This document shows positions 29,726 to 40,554 of a stretch of DNA of 64,000 nt, piece by piece. Below the pieces are notes generated by a model that saw only the letters and a list, made by a program, of their open reading frames with translations, did no database searches and was not told where the DNA came from. Numbering within the stretch: position 1 is the stretch's first letter; each line of letters starts with the position of its first letter. The position numbers were made by a program, and so were the translations under genes. The stretch is from assembly GCA_008330645.1 (NCBI GenBank), contig VLTN01000023.1:62001-126000 (forward strand), read 5' to 3'. Source of the DNA: Cafeteria roenbergensis (lineage: Eukaryota > Sar > Bigyra > Bicosoecida > Cafeteriaceae).

Positions 29726-32662
29726 TCACTCGTCCTCTTCCTCCACCATGATGTCCTCGTCCTCAACATCGTCCACGTCGGACACACCGGCGCCGCGCGA
29801 CTGCCAGGGCTGCGCGGTGCCCCTGCTGGCGCCAGCAGCGGCAGACTCGCCGCCGTGGCCGGCGGCGGAGGCTGCGCCGCGAGGGCCGTACTCGCTGACA
29901 GGCGCGGGAGTCGGGGCGGACGCGGGCTCGCGGCTGAATGGAGTGCGAGCGGCCGCGCCACGAGCTGCGCTGGCCTCCAGGGCAGCCGTGTCGAGCCGGG
30001 AGTGGGCCGGCGACTCTCCCACTGCCCAGCGCGAGCCAGCCAGCGACCCGCGGCCGGGGGAGGCATGAGCTGGCTCGGCGGGGCGCTCGAACCCGGAGGC
30101 CGCGTGCGCCTCCGAGGGCCCCTCGGCGCCGCGCCAAGCCGCGGCGGAGCCGTCCGGGTGAGGCCCCGCGACTCGTCCGCCGGCGCCGGCCGCAGGATGC
30201 GCGGGGGCACGCGAGGGCGGCTGGTAGCCGTGGTGCTGCGCGTGGGGACCGGGGAGGTGGTGGCCAGCCGCCGCCGCTGCTGCGGCCCCGCCGCCGGCAG
30301 GGGCACGGCCCGACCCCGCTCCGGATCCGAGGACGGAGGCGCTGAGCTGGCGGAGGCGCTGGGCTGCCACGCTGTGAGGCATCGCGCCGCTGCTGATGGA
30401 CGGCTCGGAGCCGGCGGGGAGGCCCTCGGCGACCGAGGCGTAGTGCCCGTGGTACTCCAGCGTGAACTCGATGTCGATGGGGCCGCCGCCGCCCGGCAGC
30501 GCCGCGCGCAGGCCGTTGCGCATGAGGGGCACGAACTTGGTCACTGTGACTCGGCCGATGTCGGTGATGCCGCACTCGCGCAGGGACACCACGGCCTGCG
30601 CCTTGGTGCTGTCCTCGAGCGAGACCTTGAGCAGCAAGTGCATGTCCGGGAGCTTGTTGGCCCGCGAGAGGACCACGGCCATTCCGCCGGAGAGGCCCTC
30701 GCGGGAGTCGGAGCGCGCGCTCATGCTCATGAGGGTGCCGGTGCGCACGATCTTGGCTCGCTCGGGGATGTCGTCGCCGTCCTCGTAGGGAAGCGGGAAG
30801 AGCATGGAGAGCGCGCGGGGGCTGCGCATCGTGCGGCGGTAGTTGACGCGCACGCCCGTCACGGTGAGGATGACGTTGAGCTGGCGCAGCGCCGGGTGAA
30901 GGAGCTCGGGGCCCACGCCGATGGTCCCGCGGCCGATGACGCACGCGGGCAGGCCGGGCGCGCCCTCCTCCATGCCCTCCGGCAGCGTCTCGTCGACGGG
31001 GTCGAGCAGGATGCGAAGCGTCCAGGTGCAGAAGACAGGTGCGTGGTCGGAGAGGTCGCAGCCGTGGTTGACGCAGCGGTAGTTGTGGGGCGCGTCGGGG
31101 TTGTCCGGGTCGAGGGACTCCGGGAGGAGGTTGTCGGCGCGGGAGGGGAGGGAGCGGAACATAATGCGGTCCGTCCACGACGGGACCCGCTCCACTGTGC
31201 GGCCACCTTTGATCGCCGCCTCCTTGAACTCCAGCTCGTACACCTTGTCCACCCACTCTGGGTCCTTGCCGGACATGTCCACCGCGCCGCGGCCCTTGCG
31301 GCGCTTGTACGTGGGGAAGAACTCGGGAACCATGTTCGGCTCCTCAAAGTCGTAAAAGGCCGCGCCGTCAGCCCGCTCCCTGATGAGCTCGTCGTGGTCC
31401 AGCAGCAGGTCGGCCACGCGGCCCTGCCGCAGGCACGCGGCTGCCTCCTCCGCGGAGCAGCCCGCGCAGTGGTAGTTGAGGTCGCCCATCCACACCACGT
31501 GGTGGAACTCCTCCGTCATGTGGAACCCTCGTCCGCCCAGCTTCGCGCCCAGGCGCTCCACGAGGTCGCAGTACTGCTGCCGCCGCATGTCGATTCGCTT
31601 GGATGCCATGTGCGCCGTGACAAAGGCCATGGTCGAGTCGTACACGCCGAGGGCCACGCCGACGCCGCCCTTGGAGCCCTCGCTCGCGCCGAAGGAGTGC
31701 TTGTAGACGCCCAGAAGGCGCACGTAGGGGGCGGCCGAGGGCGTGACGAACACGGCGATGCCGGTGAACTTGGGCCTGATGAGGGCGCCGTCGCCCCGCC
31801 CGAAGACGCGGTCGAGCATGTCGGTCATGGAGGCGGCGCGCTGCGGGTGCTTGCCCTTGCGGGCGTCGTCGATGAACTCCTGCACGCAGATGGCGCGGCC
31901 CATGCGGCGGCTGCGGACTGCGTGGGTCTCGGAGGCCTCCTTCGCCGGCTCCAGCTTGGCGTGCAGCGGGAGCTGATAGCAGCCGGTGAACCGGGCGACG
32001 GCGCGGAAGATGCGGTCGCTCACGGCCTCCTGCACTCCCAGCACGTAAATGTCGTAGTCGCGGGGCACGAACGGCGCCAGCACCCGCTCCACCACGTCGA
32101 GATTCTTGTCCACGTCGAGCTTGGCGAAGGGGTCCTGGGCGCCCAGGTTCCACGTCCCCGTCCAGATGCGCACGTCCGATACGGTGCGCGGCGGGGGCGG
32201 CCGAGACGCCGCGTCCGGGCCGATGCCCATGGACGCCGGGTCCATGTCGTCGGAGCCAGCGTGCTGCTCGGGGGAGAGGATGCTCGGCACGCGAGGCAAC
32301 GGACCGATGGTGGCCTCCAGCTCCGCCGCTGTGGCGGGATCGCTCTTGGCCATGTGCTCGATGGCGGGCACCAGCCTCTCGAGCGTGGCCATGGCGCTGG
32401 CCATGCGGGCGCGGTCCTCCTGGAGGCCGCGAATCTCGTCCTTGAGCGCGGCAACCTCGCTTTCCAGGCCCGAAACGTAAGCTTGCGGCACGGTCACGTA
32501 TCCGGCAGCGGCACCGTCACCGTGAGGGGAGCCGGATGGCGGCATGGCTGCGGTCCGCGGCACCGCGAGGTCGGGGCCGCGCGACTGGCCGGGGGCGGGC
32601 GCGCCAGGACGGCCTGCGCCCTCGCGCTGCATGTGCTCCTGCATGCGCGCGTGGAACGACAT
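29726..32662 (-). CDS. Inositol polyphosphate 5-phosphatase
   Basis: Single exon, 978 aa from the ATG at 32662 (MSFHARMQEH...). Residues ~62-96 form a short coiled coil. The catalytic domain starts at ~164 with RIWTGTWNLG and carries the family signatures: VLGVQEA (metal-binding Glu), the active-site block VVWMGDLNYHCAG, VPSWTDRIMF and SDHAPVFCTW (catalytic Asp-His). These are the hallmarks of the Mg-dependent inositol 5-phosphatase fold, which removes the 5-phosphate from phosphoinositides such as PI(4,5)P2 or soluble inositol phosphates. All key residues are intact. A beta-rich C2-like module follows (around VTVTKFVPLMRNGLRAALPG), as in SHIP-type or plant enzymes. The last ~220 residues are Ala/Gly/Pro-rich and end in an acidic tail. 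There is no CAAX motif. It is divergent from CDC16 (303 bp). Confidence 0.92.
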   Translation of the reverse strand: MSFHARMQEHMQREGAGRPGAPAPGQSRGPDLAVPRTAAMPPSGSPHGDGAAAGYVTVPQAYVSGLESEVAALKDEIRGLQEDRARMASAMATLERLVPAIEHMAKSDPATAAELEATIGPLPRVPSILSPEQHAGSDDMDPASMGIGPDAASRPPPPRTVSDVRIWTGTWNLGAQDPFAKLDVDKNLDVVERVLAPFVPRDYDIYVLGVQEAVSDRIFRAVARFTGCYQLPLHAKLEPAKEASETHAVRSRRMGRAICVQEFIDDARKGKHPQRAASMTDMLDRVFGRGDGALIRPKFTGIAVFVTPSAAPYVRLLGVYKHSFGASEGSKGGVGVALGVYDSTMAFVTAHMASKRIDMRRQQYCDLVERLGAKLGGRGFHMTEEFHHVVWMGDLNYHCAGCSAEEAAACLRQGRVADLLLDHDELIRERADGAAFYDFEEPNMVPEFFPTYKRRKGRGAVDMSGKDPEWVDKVYELEFKEAAIKGGRTVERVPSWTDRIMFRSLPSRADNLLPESLDPDNPDAPHNYRCVNHGCDLSDHAPVFCTWTLRILLDPVDETLPEGMEEGAPGLPACVIGRGTIGVGPELLHPALRQLNVILTVTGVRVNYRRTMRSPRALSMLFPLPYEDGDDIPERAKIVRTGTLMSMSARSDSREGLSGGMAVVLSRANKLPDMHLLLKVSLEDSTKAQAVVSLRECGITDIGRVTVTKFVPLMRNGLRAALPGGGGPIDIEFTLEYHGHYASVAEGLPAGSEPSISSGAMPHSVAAQRLRQLSASVLGSGAGSGRAPAGGGAAAAAAAGHHLPGPHAQHHGYQPPSRAPAHPAAGAGGRVAGPHPDGSAAAWRGAEGPSEAHAASGFERPAEPAHASPGRGSLAGSRWAVGESPAHSRLDTAALEASAARGAAARTPFSREPASAPTPAPVSEYGPRGAASAAGHGGESAAAGASRGTAQPWQSRGAGVSDVDDVEDEDIMVEEEDE

Positions 32663-32965
32663 GCCCGGCGTCGGGGGTAGAGGGGGAGAGCTGGAGAGCA
32701 GCGAGCTGCCGCGGAGGGGGGCCGCTCCGGGACGGAGGGAGACCGCGCCGGCCGCAGGGGCAGCAGCGTCCGCACGTTCGGTGCAACAGCTTGCCCCAAA
32801 CGGCGCGCGCGGGCAGAGCTGCGCCGCCAACCGGTGCCGGCAGAGCCGCGCTCGCAAGCGACGCTGCTGCTGGGCAGCGCCGCCGAGGCCACGGACGCGC
32901 CGCGCGCTCAGGCCAGGCAGCCGGGCGGCGGGAGGCCAGCCGGCGGCGCTCGAGCACCGGGAGCC
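32663..32965. promoter_or_regulatory. Divergent promoter region, 5-phosphatase / CDC16
   Basis: A 303-bp gap separates the two start codons. No TATA box or repeat is evident. Bidirectional promoter use is inferred from spacing only. Confidence 0.4.
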
Positions 32966-35900
32966 ATGTCTCGGTCCGACATGGATGCCGGTGAGGCGGG
33001 ACATGTCGCGCTTGGCCGCGCGCGTGCGATGCAATTGCCGCCCGTTTGCCTGGACCCGGCGCCCGGGCGCCCAGGCGGCCGCGGCAGCCTCCGGGCCCGG
33101 CTGCTCCCGCGTGCAGCACCCAGCACGGTCGCCTGGCAGTGCCACGACACCGCGTGCTTTGGAAGGGTGCTCCCGGCGGGCAGCAGGCGGCGTCAAAGGC
33201 AAGCGTCGAGTGACGCTCCCGCACGCGCTGGCAGCGGGGCCGGCTGCAAGCTCCGAGCGCGTCTCTATCCGCGAGCCCCACTCGTCCGTTGACGTGTTTG
33301 CACCCCACGCGCAGCGCTTGCGGCGGCGGCGGGTCTCCGGGAGCTTGTGCGGTCGTGCCACGAGTCTCATCGTGTCGAGGCCGCTGTGTGGTTTGCCCGC
33401 AAGCTGGTCGCGATGACCCACGCCGGAGGCAGCGCCCCCGAGGTGCTGGAAGACGACATTTACCTCTTGTGCGACGCGCTGGTCCGCGCGGGGGAGTTCT
33501 CCCGGGCGATCTTCGTCATGGAGCAGCACGGCCTGGGCACAGGGTGAGCCAGCAGGCCCCAGCCAGCCGGCGGGCCGGCCAGCGGCGACGCCGGGCTGTG
33601 CTGTGCGCTGGGCCGGCCCGCCGGCGACGATGCAGCACCGCGGCGGCCGGTGACCGCACGCGCGGCAGCGGTTCGCGCTCTGGCCCCGCGGCCAGGCGGC
33701 CACAGTCTGCCCTGCCAGACGGCCACAGTCTGCCCTGCCAGACGGCCACAGTCTGCCCTGCCAGGCGGCCACAGTCTGCCCTGCCAGGCGGCCACAGTCT
33801 GCCCTGCCGAGCGCGCTGCCTGCACAGCTCGCACAGCGTGCGCTGCCCCCCCCCCCCCCCCAAGCTCCCTCAGCTCACACGTCCTAGCCTCGCCCTCCGC
33901 TGTCCCGCCCACGTGCCCTTGCCTCGCTCCTGCAGTCACAGCGTTCGTCAGCTCCGGTTCAGGCGCCTGGCGGCGGAGGCGCTGCGGAGGCAGTCTCGCT
34001 GGGCCGAGTGCCGCGAGGTGGCGGCCGCAGCCATGCTGGAGGCAGCGGAGGCGGCAGCGCTCGCGGCCGCGGTCACCGATGCGGCCGGCGTGATGCAAGT
34101 GCCGGAGGCGGCCACCCTCATGGAGGAGGCCTGGGCATCGCCTCACGCCGACGCCGTGGCCGAGCTGATGCTGGCCGCTGCCGCGGCAGGCGGCGGGGGC
34201 GACCCAGACGCCGACGCAGACGCCCAAGGGGACGCCGCTGGCGGCGGCGCTGCTGCTGGTGGCGGCGCTGGGGCTGCCCCGCTCGCTGACATGGGGGCGG
34301 CGGCGTGCGAGGAGGAGGACGGGTCGAGCCGCGTGCTGGGTGTGCCCAGCCGGCGGGAGCTGGTGGCGGGCCTCTGCCGGCTGCGCGGTCAGGCCTGCCT
34401 TGCGCTCGAAGACGCCGACGCGGGCGTTCGCTGGCTGACGGCTGCGGTGCGCACCGATCCCATGTGCGTTGAGGCGCTGGAGGCGCTTCACTCCGGGCTT
34501 GTGCTGGCTCCCAGGGAGGAGGGGAGCGTGCTTGAAGCCTGCGGCCGCATCCCCAACTGGCCCGACGTCGGCAGCGCCGTCACCATCGCGACGGCCGGCG
34601 CCGGGGCGCTGGGCGTGGGTGCCGTTCCGGCCGTCATTGTGGCCGACGCCGACGGCGGCATGGCGTCAGTGGGCGCGGAGTCGCTGTCCTCAGCGAGCTC
34701 CGTCCGGGAGATGCTCGCCAAGCGCATGCGCAGAGCCGCAGCGGTTTCGCCCCCGCCGCTGTCCCAGCACGGCCAACCGGTGGCGTGCGGGACCGTGGGT
34801 GCCGAGAGACGCGGCGGCGCGCCCCCGCAGCTCCGGCCCAGCACGCCGGGCCCGGCTGATGTGAGCGGCGGCCGGAAGCGCGCCCACCCGTCGCCCGGCG
34901 ACGCAGGCGCAGGCGCGGGCGCGGGCGCAGGCGCGGGCGTTGGCAGCAGCAGCAGGGCCGGCGGCTCCCACACGCCGGCGGGGACCGGAAAGAGCTCTGC
35001 GGGGTGGGCGGCCGGCCCGGCCCCGGCACAGCAGGCCCAGCGGCGTCGCGCCGCGGCGGCCGCGCCGCTGCCCGACGGGTCGAGCGGCGGCCAGGCCCCG
35101 GGAAGGGCCGCGCCCCGCCCCGCCGACGCCGCGTCGGCCTCCGCCGCCGCCGCTCTGCGGCTTTGGGAGCTGCCCCCCGCCGTGAGGCTGCGGCAGCAGT
35201 GGGGCTGGCTGGGCCCCGCTCTGCGCTGCCGCTTCGGGCGCTTCGACCTGTCAACGGCGGTGCCGGAGCGGTTCCAGGCCGTGGAGGCCGTCCACGGGGG
35301 CGCTCTGGCGAGTGACCCCGACGTGATGGCCGCCAAGGCAGAGGCGTGCCTGTGGCAGCACGACACCGCGGCGGCCGCAGCGCTGGCGGCTCGGGTGCTC
35401 GCGCTGGACCCGCAGCACGAGGGCGCCGCGCGCACGTTCGCCTGGGCGCTGCTGCGGGACGGGCGCTCGGCGGAGCTTCACAGGGCGGCGCACGCGGCGG
35501 TGGAGGCGGCGCCGTCATCGTCGGCCGCGTGGCTGCTGGCGGGCTGCCACCACCTCAGCGTGGGGCGCACGGCGGAGGCGCGAACGGCGCTGCAGCGCTC
35601 TGCCCGGCTGGACGCCGGCAACGGCGCCGCGTGGGTGTGCCTGGGCATGGCTTGCTCGGCCGAGGACGAGGCGGCCGAGGCCATGGCGGCGTACCGCGCG
35701 GCGGCGCGCCGCTGCCCTGGATGGCACGTGCCCCTGGTGTGCCTCGGTGTCGAGTGCGCGCGCACCCACTCCCCCGCCCTGGCGCAGGCGCACCTGGAGG
35801 CTGCGCAGTCGCTGTGCCCGCTGGACCCGCTGGCATTCGCCACCATGGGGAGGGTGCTGCTGGCGGCCGGCGAGCCCGAGGGGGCGCGCTCGCACCTCGC

Positions 35901-37587
35901 CGTCGCGCTGCGGCTGGTGATGGGCAGCGGCGGGGCGAGGCTCGCCCCGTGGGCCTTCGTCTTCGCCACGGCCGGCCAGGCGAGCCGGGCGTGCGGCCAC
36001 CTCGACGAGGCCGCGGCGCTGCTTCGGCGAGCGGCCGCGCTGGTGCGGGCCACGCGCACGTCGGGCGGCGACGGCCTGCGGCGCGGGCAGGGCGCGGCCG
36101 GGCCGGTGGGCGGCAGGGGCGCCGGCGGCGCCGTGTTCGCGGGCTGGTTCATCGACGCGACGCTGGCCGCGGCGGAGGCGGGCGCCCCGTCCAACGCACA
36201 GGGCAGCTCTGCTGGCAGGCTGGGCCTGATGCTCCTGGGCGTGGGCGCAGGCGCCCCCACGGGCGAGGAGGGCGCAGGGGCGGAGGCGGACGTGCTCGCC
36301 ACGCTGGCCGCCACGCGGCTCGAGCAGGGCAGGCCGGGCGAGGCCGTGACCCTCCTGCACCACGCCCTGGGGCTCAACCCCTCCTGCGAGGCCGCAAGGG
36401 CCCTCATGGGCCCAGCTGTGCTGGCCCGGGCGACGGACACCCCAGGCGCCCACCACGCGGATGACGTGGCATCACCGGTGGCTCTGCCCTCTCCGCACGC
36501 CCGCATCGAGGCTCTCTCGTGGGTGGCGCCGGGGGGGCTGGACGCCTCGGCCGGCGGTTTCGCGATCGCGGGCCGGTCGCTCGCCGGCCAGAGCTTCGAC
36601 CTGCCGCGCGGCGCCGGCGCTGCGCGAGAGCGTGCCCTCGTCGCGCGAAGCAGCTCCGAGGATGCCGAGGCGGCGGCCGAGGCGTCGTTCTTGGGCCACA
36701 GGAGCCCCTTCGGCGGCAGGGGCGAGGGTGGTGGCGGGGCTGTGGGGGATGCCGGCGCGCGGGGTCGTCTCGCCGGCCGGCAGGGACTCCTCGCAGGTGA
36801 CGGCGACGGCGCCGGCGCCGGCGGTGGCTCGAGGGCGCATGCCGGGGTGACCGCGGCCCAGCCAGCCTCACCGCCCCGCGCCGGGGGCGGCCCCGCCAGG
36901 AGAATCCTTCCTCCCATGTCCGCGTCCTCCGCCGCATCGCCGGCGCCCCACGCGGGCAGGGGCGCTCGTGTGGCGGCCAGAGATCGCTTGTCCGTTGGCT
37001 CGACGGCGTCCGACGCAGCCGCTGCCATCACAAGGCTGTCATTCGGCGGAATGTCGTCCGTCGCCGGGAGCTCAGTGGGCCGCCCCCCGCGCCCCAGCAC
37101 GTCGATGCGCATGTCGGAGCTGGAGGGAGCCGCAGCCGCGGTGGACGCGGTGGACGGGGCGGGGACAACCGGCAGGCTGGCAGAGCCGTCGTCGCTCACG
37201 AGCGCGCTCTTCGCCCGCGGGCTCCCGGCGGTGGGCGGCGGCGGCGACCCGGTGCGGGGCACGGGGTGGCCGGCCGGCGCGGGGGCAGGGGCCGAGGCGG
37301 GGGCAGGGGCCGAGGCGGGGACCCTGGCGGCGGGCGGGGCGGCGACCCCTGCGGGAGCGCTGTCTGCAACCATGGGGGGCGCAGTCGCGGGCGAATTCGG
37401 GGCCGCTGGCGACGCCGTTGGCGGGGAGGGGGGCTGGGGCGTGGCGGCGCTTGACTTGTCTGCCAGCTCTGCCATGGACGTGTCGGCCCAGTTCGACGGC
37501 GAGGCGGTCGGCCAGGCCGGCAGCCCCGAGGGCGCCGGCGACGACGACAGCTCTGCCATGGACCTGGACGAGTCCTCGTCCGGGTAG
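32966..37587 (+). CDS. CDC16: Anaphase-promoting complex subunit 6 (CDC16), enlarged
   Basis: There are three exons: 32966-32990 (MSRSDMDA plus one base, donor GTGAGG), 33315-33543 and 33936-37587; introns are phase 1 and phase 2. The spliced protein is 1,301 aa, about twice the usual CDC16. The start ALAAAAGLRELVRSCHESHR, then VEAAVWFARKLV and EDDIYLLCDALVRAGEFSRA, matches the CDC16 N-terminal TPR (helices 'ALFWADKV.' and 'DIYWLAQCLY..'). The TPR superhelix resumes after a ~330-residue low-complexity insert, with the diagnostic block AAWLLAGCHHLSVGRTAEAR, then NGAAWVCLGMAC and WHVPLVCLGVECARTHSPAL. APC6 homodimerises and scaffolds the ubiquitin ligase that drives anaphase. The last ~430 residues are Ala/Gly/Ser-rich with several acidic segments. 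Confidence 0.88.
33697..33811. repeat. Minisatellite, five 23-bp units, inside CDC16 intron 2
   Basis: Five head-to-tail copies of a 23-bp unit beginning CGGCCACAGTCTGCC follow each other with one or two substitutions between copies (ending CCAGA or CCAGG). A run of about 16 cytosines follows at 33848-33863. Both lie within the intron, outside coding exons. Confidence 0.9.
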
Positions 37588-37834
37588 GCGCGGGGGGGGA
37601 ACAGCGCCGCATCGGGGGCGCAGCGGGGGGCGCGAGTCGCCGGCCGAGCTTGCATACGCTTCGCGTGGCGCGTGAGCCGGCAGCCGGCAAGCATTGGCGG
37701 TGCGATTGCAAACATTGACGAACGAGCTGTTGGCGGGTGCGCGGCGCGCAGCACTAGCGCCCACACACGAATGCAACGGCGGAACGCGCACCGCGGCCCG
37801 ACCCCGCGCGCTGCGACGCCGGCGGCGGCAGCGG
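37588..37834. other. Convergent intergenic region
   Basis: This is 247 bp between CDC16 (+) and the small coiled-coil gene (-); no feature is recognised. Confidence 0.4.
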
Positions 37835-38699
37835 CTACTTGCGAGGTTTGGTCTTGGCAGCCTCCGCAGCGGCGCGAGCACCGGACCGGGCCACGGCCTC
37901 CGTGTACTCGGTGAAGGCGTTCTTCTTGAGCTTGCCGGTGGTTCGTCGCGCGTTTCGCGCCACCTCCTCGTCGAACTCAGCGTCGCGGGTGAAAGCTGCC
38001 CGCGTCTCAGTGACGTACGCATCCTCGCCGGCGCTCGAGAACTGCCGGAGGGCCTTGACGTGATCCACCAGGTGCGGGCCCTCGCGCACGCGCGGGCCCT
38101 TCTTGTCCGGAATGCCCATGTTGCGCATCACAAGCCGCCGCGCGCGCTCCATCGCAATGCGCTCCTCGCGCTCCTCCTTGGACTCCGCCGCCGCTGCCGC
38201 CGCAGCCTCGGAGGCAGCCGCTGCCGCAGCCTCGTCCTCGTCCCGCCCAAGGTCGGCGCCGGCGTACTGGCGCTGGAGGCCGCGGAGCCCTGAGGTCTCC
38301 GTCACGCGCTCCAGGGTCCGATCGCGAACCTCGCCGATTTTGCTGTGCTGGTTGGTGGCGCTCACCTGAGCAATGGTAGCCTTCAGCGCAGCCGATGCCT
38401 CCTCTGCACGCAGGCGCGCCGCTTCCTTCCGAGCCCGTGCTTCACGCAGTCGTGCTTCGGCCATGGTGGGGTCGCGGATGAGCCCAGAGAGCGGTTGATT
38501 GGGCCCGAACTGCCCGCTGAAGCCCAGCCGCGGGTTGCCGAGCTGCAAAGACTGGGAGGCGCTGCTGCGACCAAGCTGCTCCCACCCCGGGGTGGAAAGC
38601 CTTCGCCGAAACGGCTCGCCGGTCCGAGTGGGCCGAGGGCGCCAGAGCGTTGCCGCGCTCAGCAGCGGCTCTGCCGGGCGGCGGTGTTTCCGGGCGCAT
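37835..38699 (-). CDS. Small basic helical protein, unknown
   Basis: The frame is secure from 38542 down to the stop at 37835. An ATG at 38464 gives 209 aa (MAEARLREARARKE...), but the 26 codons just upstream (LGNPRLGFSGQFGPNQPLSG, then LIRDPT) have strongly coding composition, so the start lies further up. The best model adds an exon 38586-38699 (MRPETPPPGRAAAERGNALA...) joined over a 43-nt intron (GTGGGA...TTTGCAG) in phase 0, giving 273 aa; that intron would be unusually short here. The protein is charged and largely helical, with an alanine run interrupted by acidic residues. A conserved-looking segment runs from RRLVMRNMGIPDKKGPRVRE to LVDHVKALRQFSSAGEDAYV. The C-terminus is basic. I do not recognise the family. 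Confidence 0.65.
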
Positions 38700-38937
38700 G
38701 TCAGGCAGTGCCCCCCCACGCAGCCAGTGCACCTGCAAAGGCCGCTTCTGGGAGGGGCCCAGTCGCATTTGCGCAGCCCGCCAACGCGTCTGGCCGCTGG
38801 ACCGACCAAGGCGGCGCAGGGAGCCAGTGGCGAGACCTGGCCGGACGGTTCCCCGACACTCCCGCTGCGGCCGAGCCGCGCGCCTCCCTTCCACAGCGGC
38901 TGCGCCAACGGGAGGCGTGCCGAGGGAGACGGGCCGT

Positions 38938-40554
38938 ATGCATTTTCTCCGTCGCCTCCGCGGCAGGTGCGGGCCGCAGTCTGCCGTTCGAGCGGCCGAA
39001 GCGCTTTTGTGGGCGTGCCTCCTGCTCGCCTGTTCCACGGCCGCCGAAATCGGCCAGGGCTGGCGCATCGGCGCCCCAGGCCCGGAGCAGAGCACACGTT
39101 TGCTTTCGCCTCCGGGGTCGGCCGGCAAGGGCGGGTCAGTGCACTACGTTCTTGACCGGCGGGTGGCCGTGCTGCAGACCCGGGCGCGAGCCGAAGTCGA
39201 GTTGTACGATGGCGAGGCACGCATGTCTCTTGCTGATGCGCTGGGGGTGGCCGTGTGGTCTGCAAACATGGCCCCAGGCGACGGCCACATCCTGCCCCGG
39301 CCTGGGCGGTCGCGTGCCAGCGGCGGATCCGAGGTGACGCTCGCAAGCTCTGCTGCGGCCGAGGAGCTGGTGGCCCGCTCGTCAGACGGAGGCTGGGCCG
39401 AAGGCAGGGCAAGCTTCCCCAGCGCGCGGAGGTGGGACCGCGGCAGCCGCCTCGGCCGCGGGATGCAAGGCGAGGTGTGGGAAGCCGTTCGCAGCGACGG
39501 CGCCCCGGGCAGGTTCGCGCTGAAGCGCATGTTCAACGCCGACACCGACGCCGCCGCTCGGCGGGCAGGGGAGCGGGAGGCGTACTTTGGAAAGCGGCTT
39601 CGAGGCGTCCCGGGCTGCTCGCAGTTTGTCGAGCACTTCTGGGCGAGCAAGGGCGGAAGACGCGAGCTTTGGCTGGTGTTTCGCTTCGCGGGGCGGCCGC
39701 TCTCGCAGGTGCTCTACGACGTGGATGGGAACGGGATGCTGCGGCCCTCTGAGCTCTGGATGGGAATGCACTCTCATTTCGAGGGCATGCGCCTCTTCCG
39801 CAGCCTAGCCAACCAGCTCCTCAGAGCAACCGCGGCAGCGAACGAGCGCGGAGTCCTCCACCGCGACATCAAGCCAGGAAACGTGCTGATAAGCCCGGCT
39901 CCCAACGGCGAGCTGGTGGTGACGCTGGCGGATTGGTCCAGCGCTGTCAACCTGAGCCATCACAACGACCACTACGGCCCCGCCGGCCCAACCCAGGCGG
40001 AGGAGACGCTTGAGTACTCGGCACCGGAGGTCCGGCTGTCGAACGCCACCCTCCCGTTCGCGCGGGGCAGGCCGCTGTCCTACGACGCTTGGGCCGCGGG
40101 CGCGACTCTGATGGAGCTGCTGATCGGGGCCAAGCCCAGCCAGTGGATGTCCTTGACTTCGAGAGAGCTCTCGAAGCTACAGCGGACCCTGAAGAGAGGA
40201 AACACTGCCGACGTGCCAACAGTGCTGGTTCTGACAGCGCTTCAAAAGTGGTGCCTGTGGGGCGCAGCATCCGGCCTCCAGCTCCCCGTGAATGGCACTG
40301 AACATGCGGCCCCGACGTGCCCATCCGCCCGGGGGTTCCGCAGCAGGCTGCAAGCAACAGTGAACGCAGCCTTCACGTTGAACATGTCGTTCAAGTCCGT
40401 GGTTGTGACACGGCAAGTGGTTGACCTGGTATTCAGGCTCCTTCAGTTCGACGCGTACGCCCGGCTCTCGGCCACGGACTCGCTTGGTCACAAGTTCTTC
40501 GCTGACCAGGCTCCCAGCAGCCCGTGGCACTCCGCGCCAAACATGCGTGAGTGA
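38938..40554 (+). CDS. Secretory-pathway protein kinase with EF-hand loop in the hinge
   Basis: Single exon, 538 aa from the ATG at 38938. Residues ~1-36 form a signal peptide or anchor (EALLWACLLLACSTAA). The kinase domain starts near 170: glycine loop RLGRGMQGEVWEA, VAIK-type lysine K196 (FALKRM), catalytic loop HRDIKPGN (D310, N315), activation-segment start ADWSS instead of DFG (D332 kept), and SAPEV (362-365). Directly after the hinge strand WLVFRFAGRPLSQVLY sits DVDGNGMLRPSE (261-272), which fits the 12-residue EF-hand loop (D-x-D-x-N-G-x-L-x-x-x-E), before helix aE. All residues needed for phosphotransfer are present. The N-terminal ~130 residues after the signal are unrecognised. Ser/Thr specificity is inferred from HRDIKPGN. 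If the signal is cleaved, the kinase would work in the ER lumen or outside the cell. Confidence 0.83.
   Translation: MHFLRRLRGRCGPQSAVRAAEALLWACLLLACSTAAEIGQGWRIGAPGPEQSTRLLSPPGSAGKGGSVHYVLDRRVAVLQTRARAEVELYDGEARMSLADALGVAVWSANMAPGDGHILPRPGRSRASGGSEVTLASSAAAEELVARSSDGGWAEGRASFPSARRWDRGSRLGRGMQGEVWEAVRSDGAPGRFALKRMFNADTDAAARRAGEREAYFGKRLRGVPGCSQFVEHFWASKGGRRELWLVFRFAGRPLSQVLYDVDGNGMLRPSELWMGMHSHFEGMRLFRSLANQLLRATAAANERGVLHRDIKPGNVLISPAPNGELVVTLADWSSAVNLSHHNDHYGPAGPTQAEETLEYSAPEVRLSNATLPFARGRPLSYDAWAAGATLMELLIGAKPSQWMSLTSRELSKLQRTLKRGNTADVPTVLVLTALQKWCLWGAASGLQLPVNGTEHAAPTCPSARGFRSRLQATVNAAFTLNMSFKSVVVTRQVVDLVFRLLQFDAYARLSATDSLGHKFFADQAPSSPWHSAPNMRE

Noticed and set aside
29465-32680. A 1,071-codon + strand open frame over the 5-phosphatase
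   Set aside because: It is an antisense shadow; the - strand holds every catalytic motif of the inositol 5-phosphatase family.
33697-33811. CRISPR-like array
   Set aside because: The 23-bp units are directly contiguous with no spacers, and the host is a eukaryote; it is a minisatellite.
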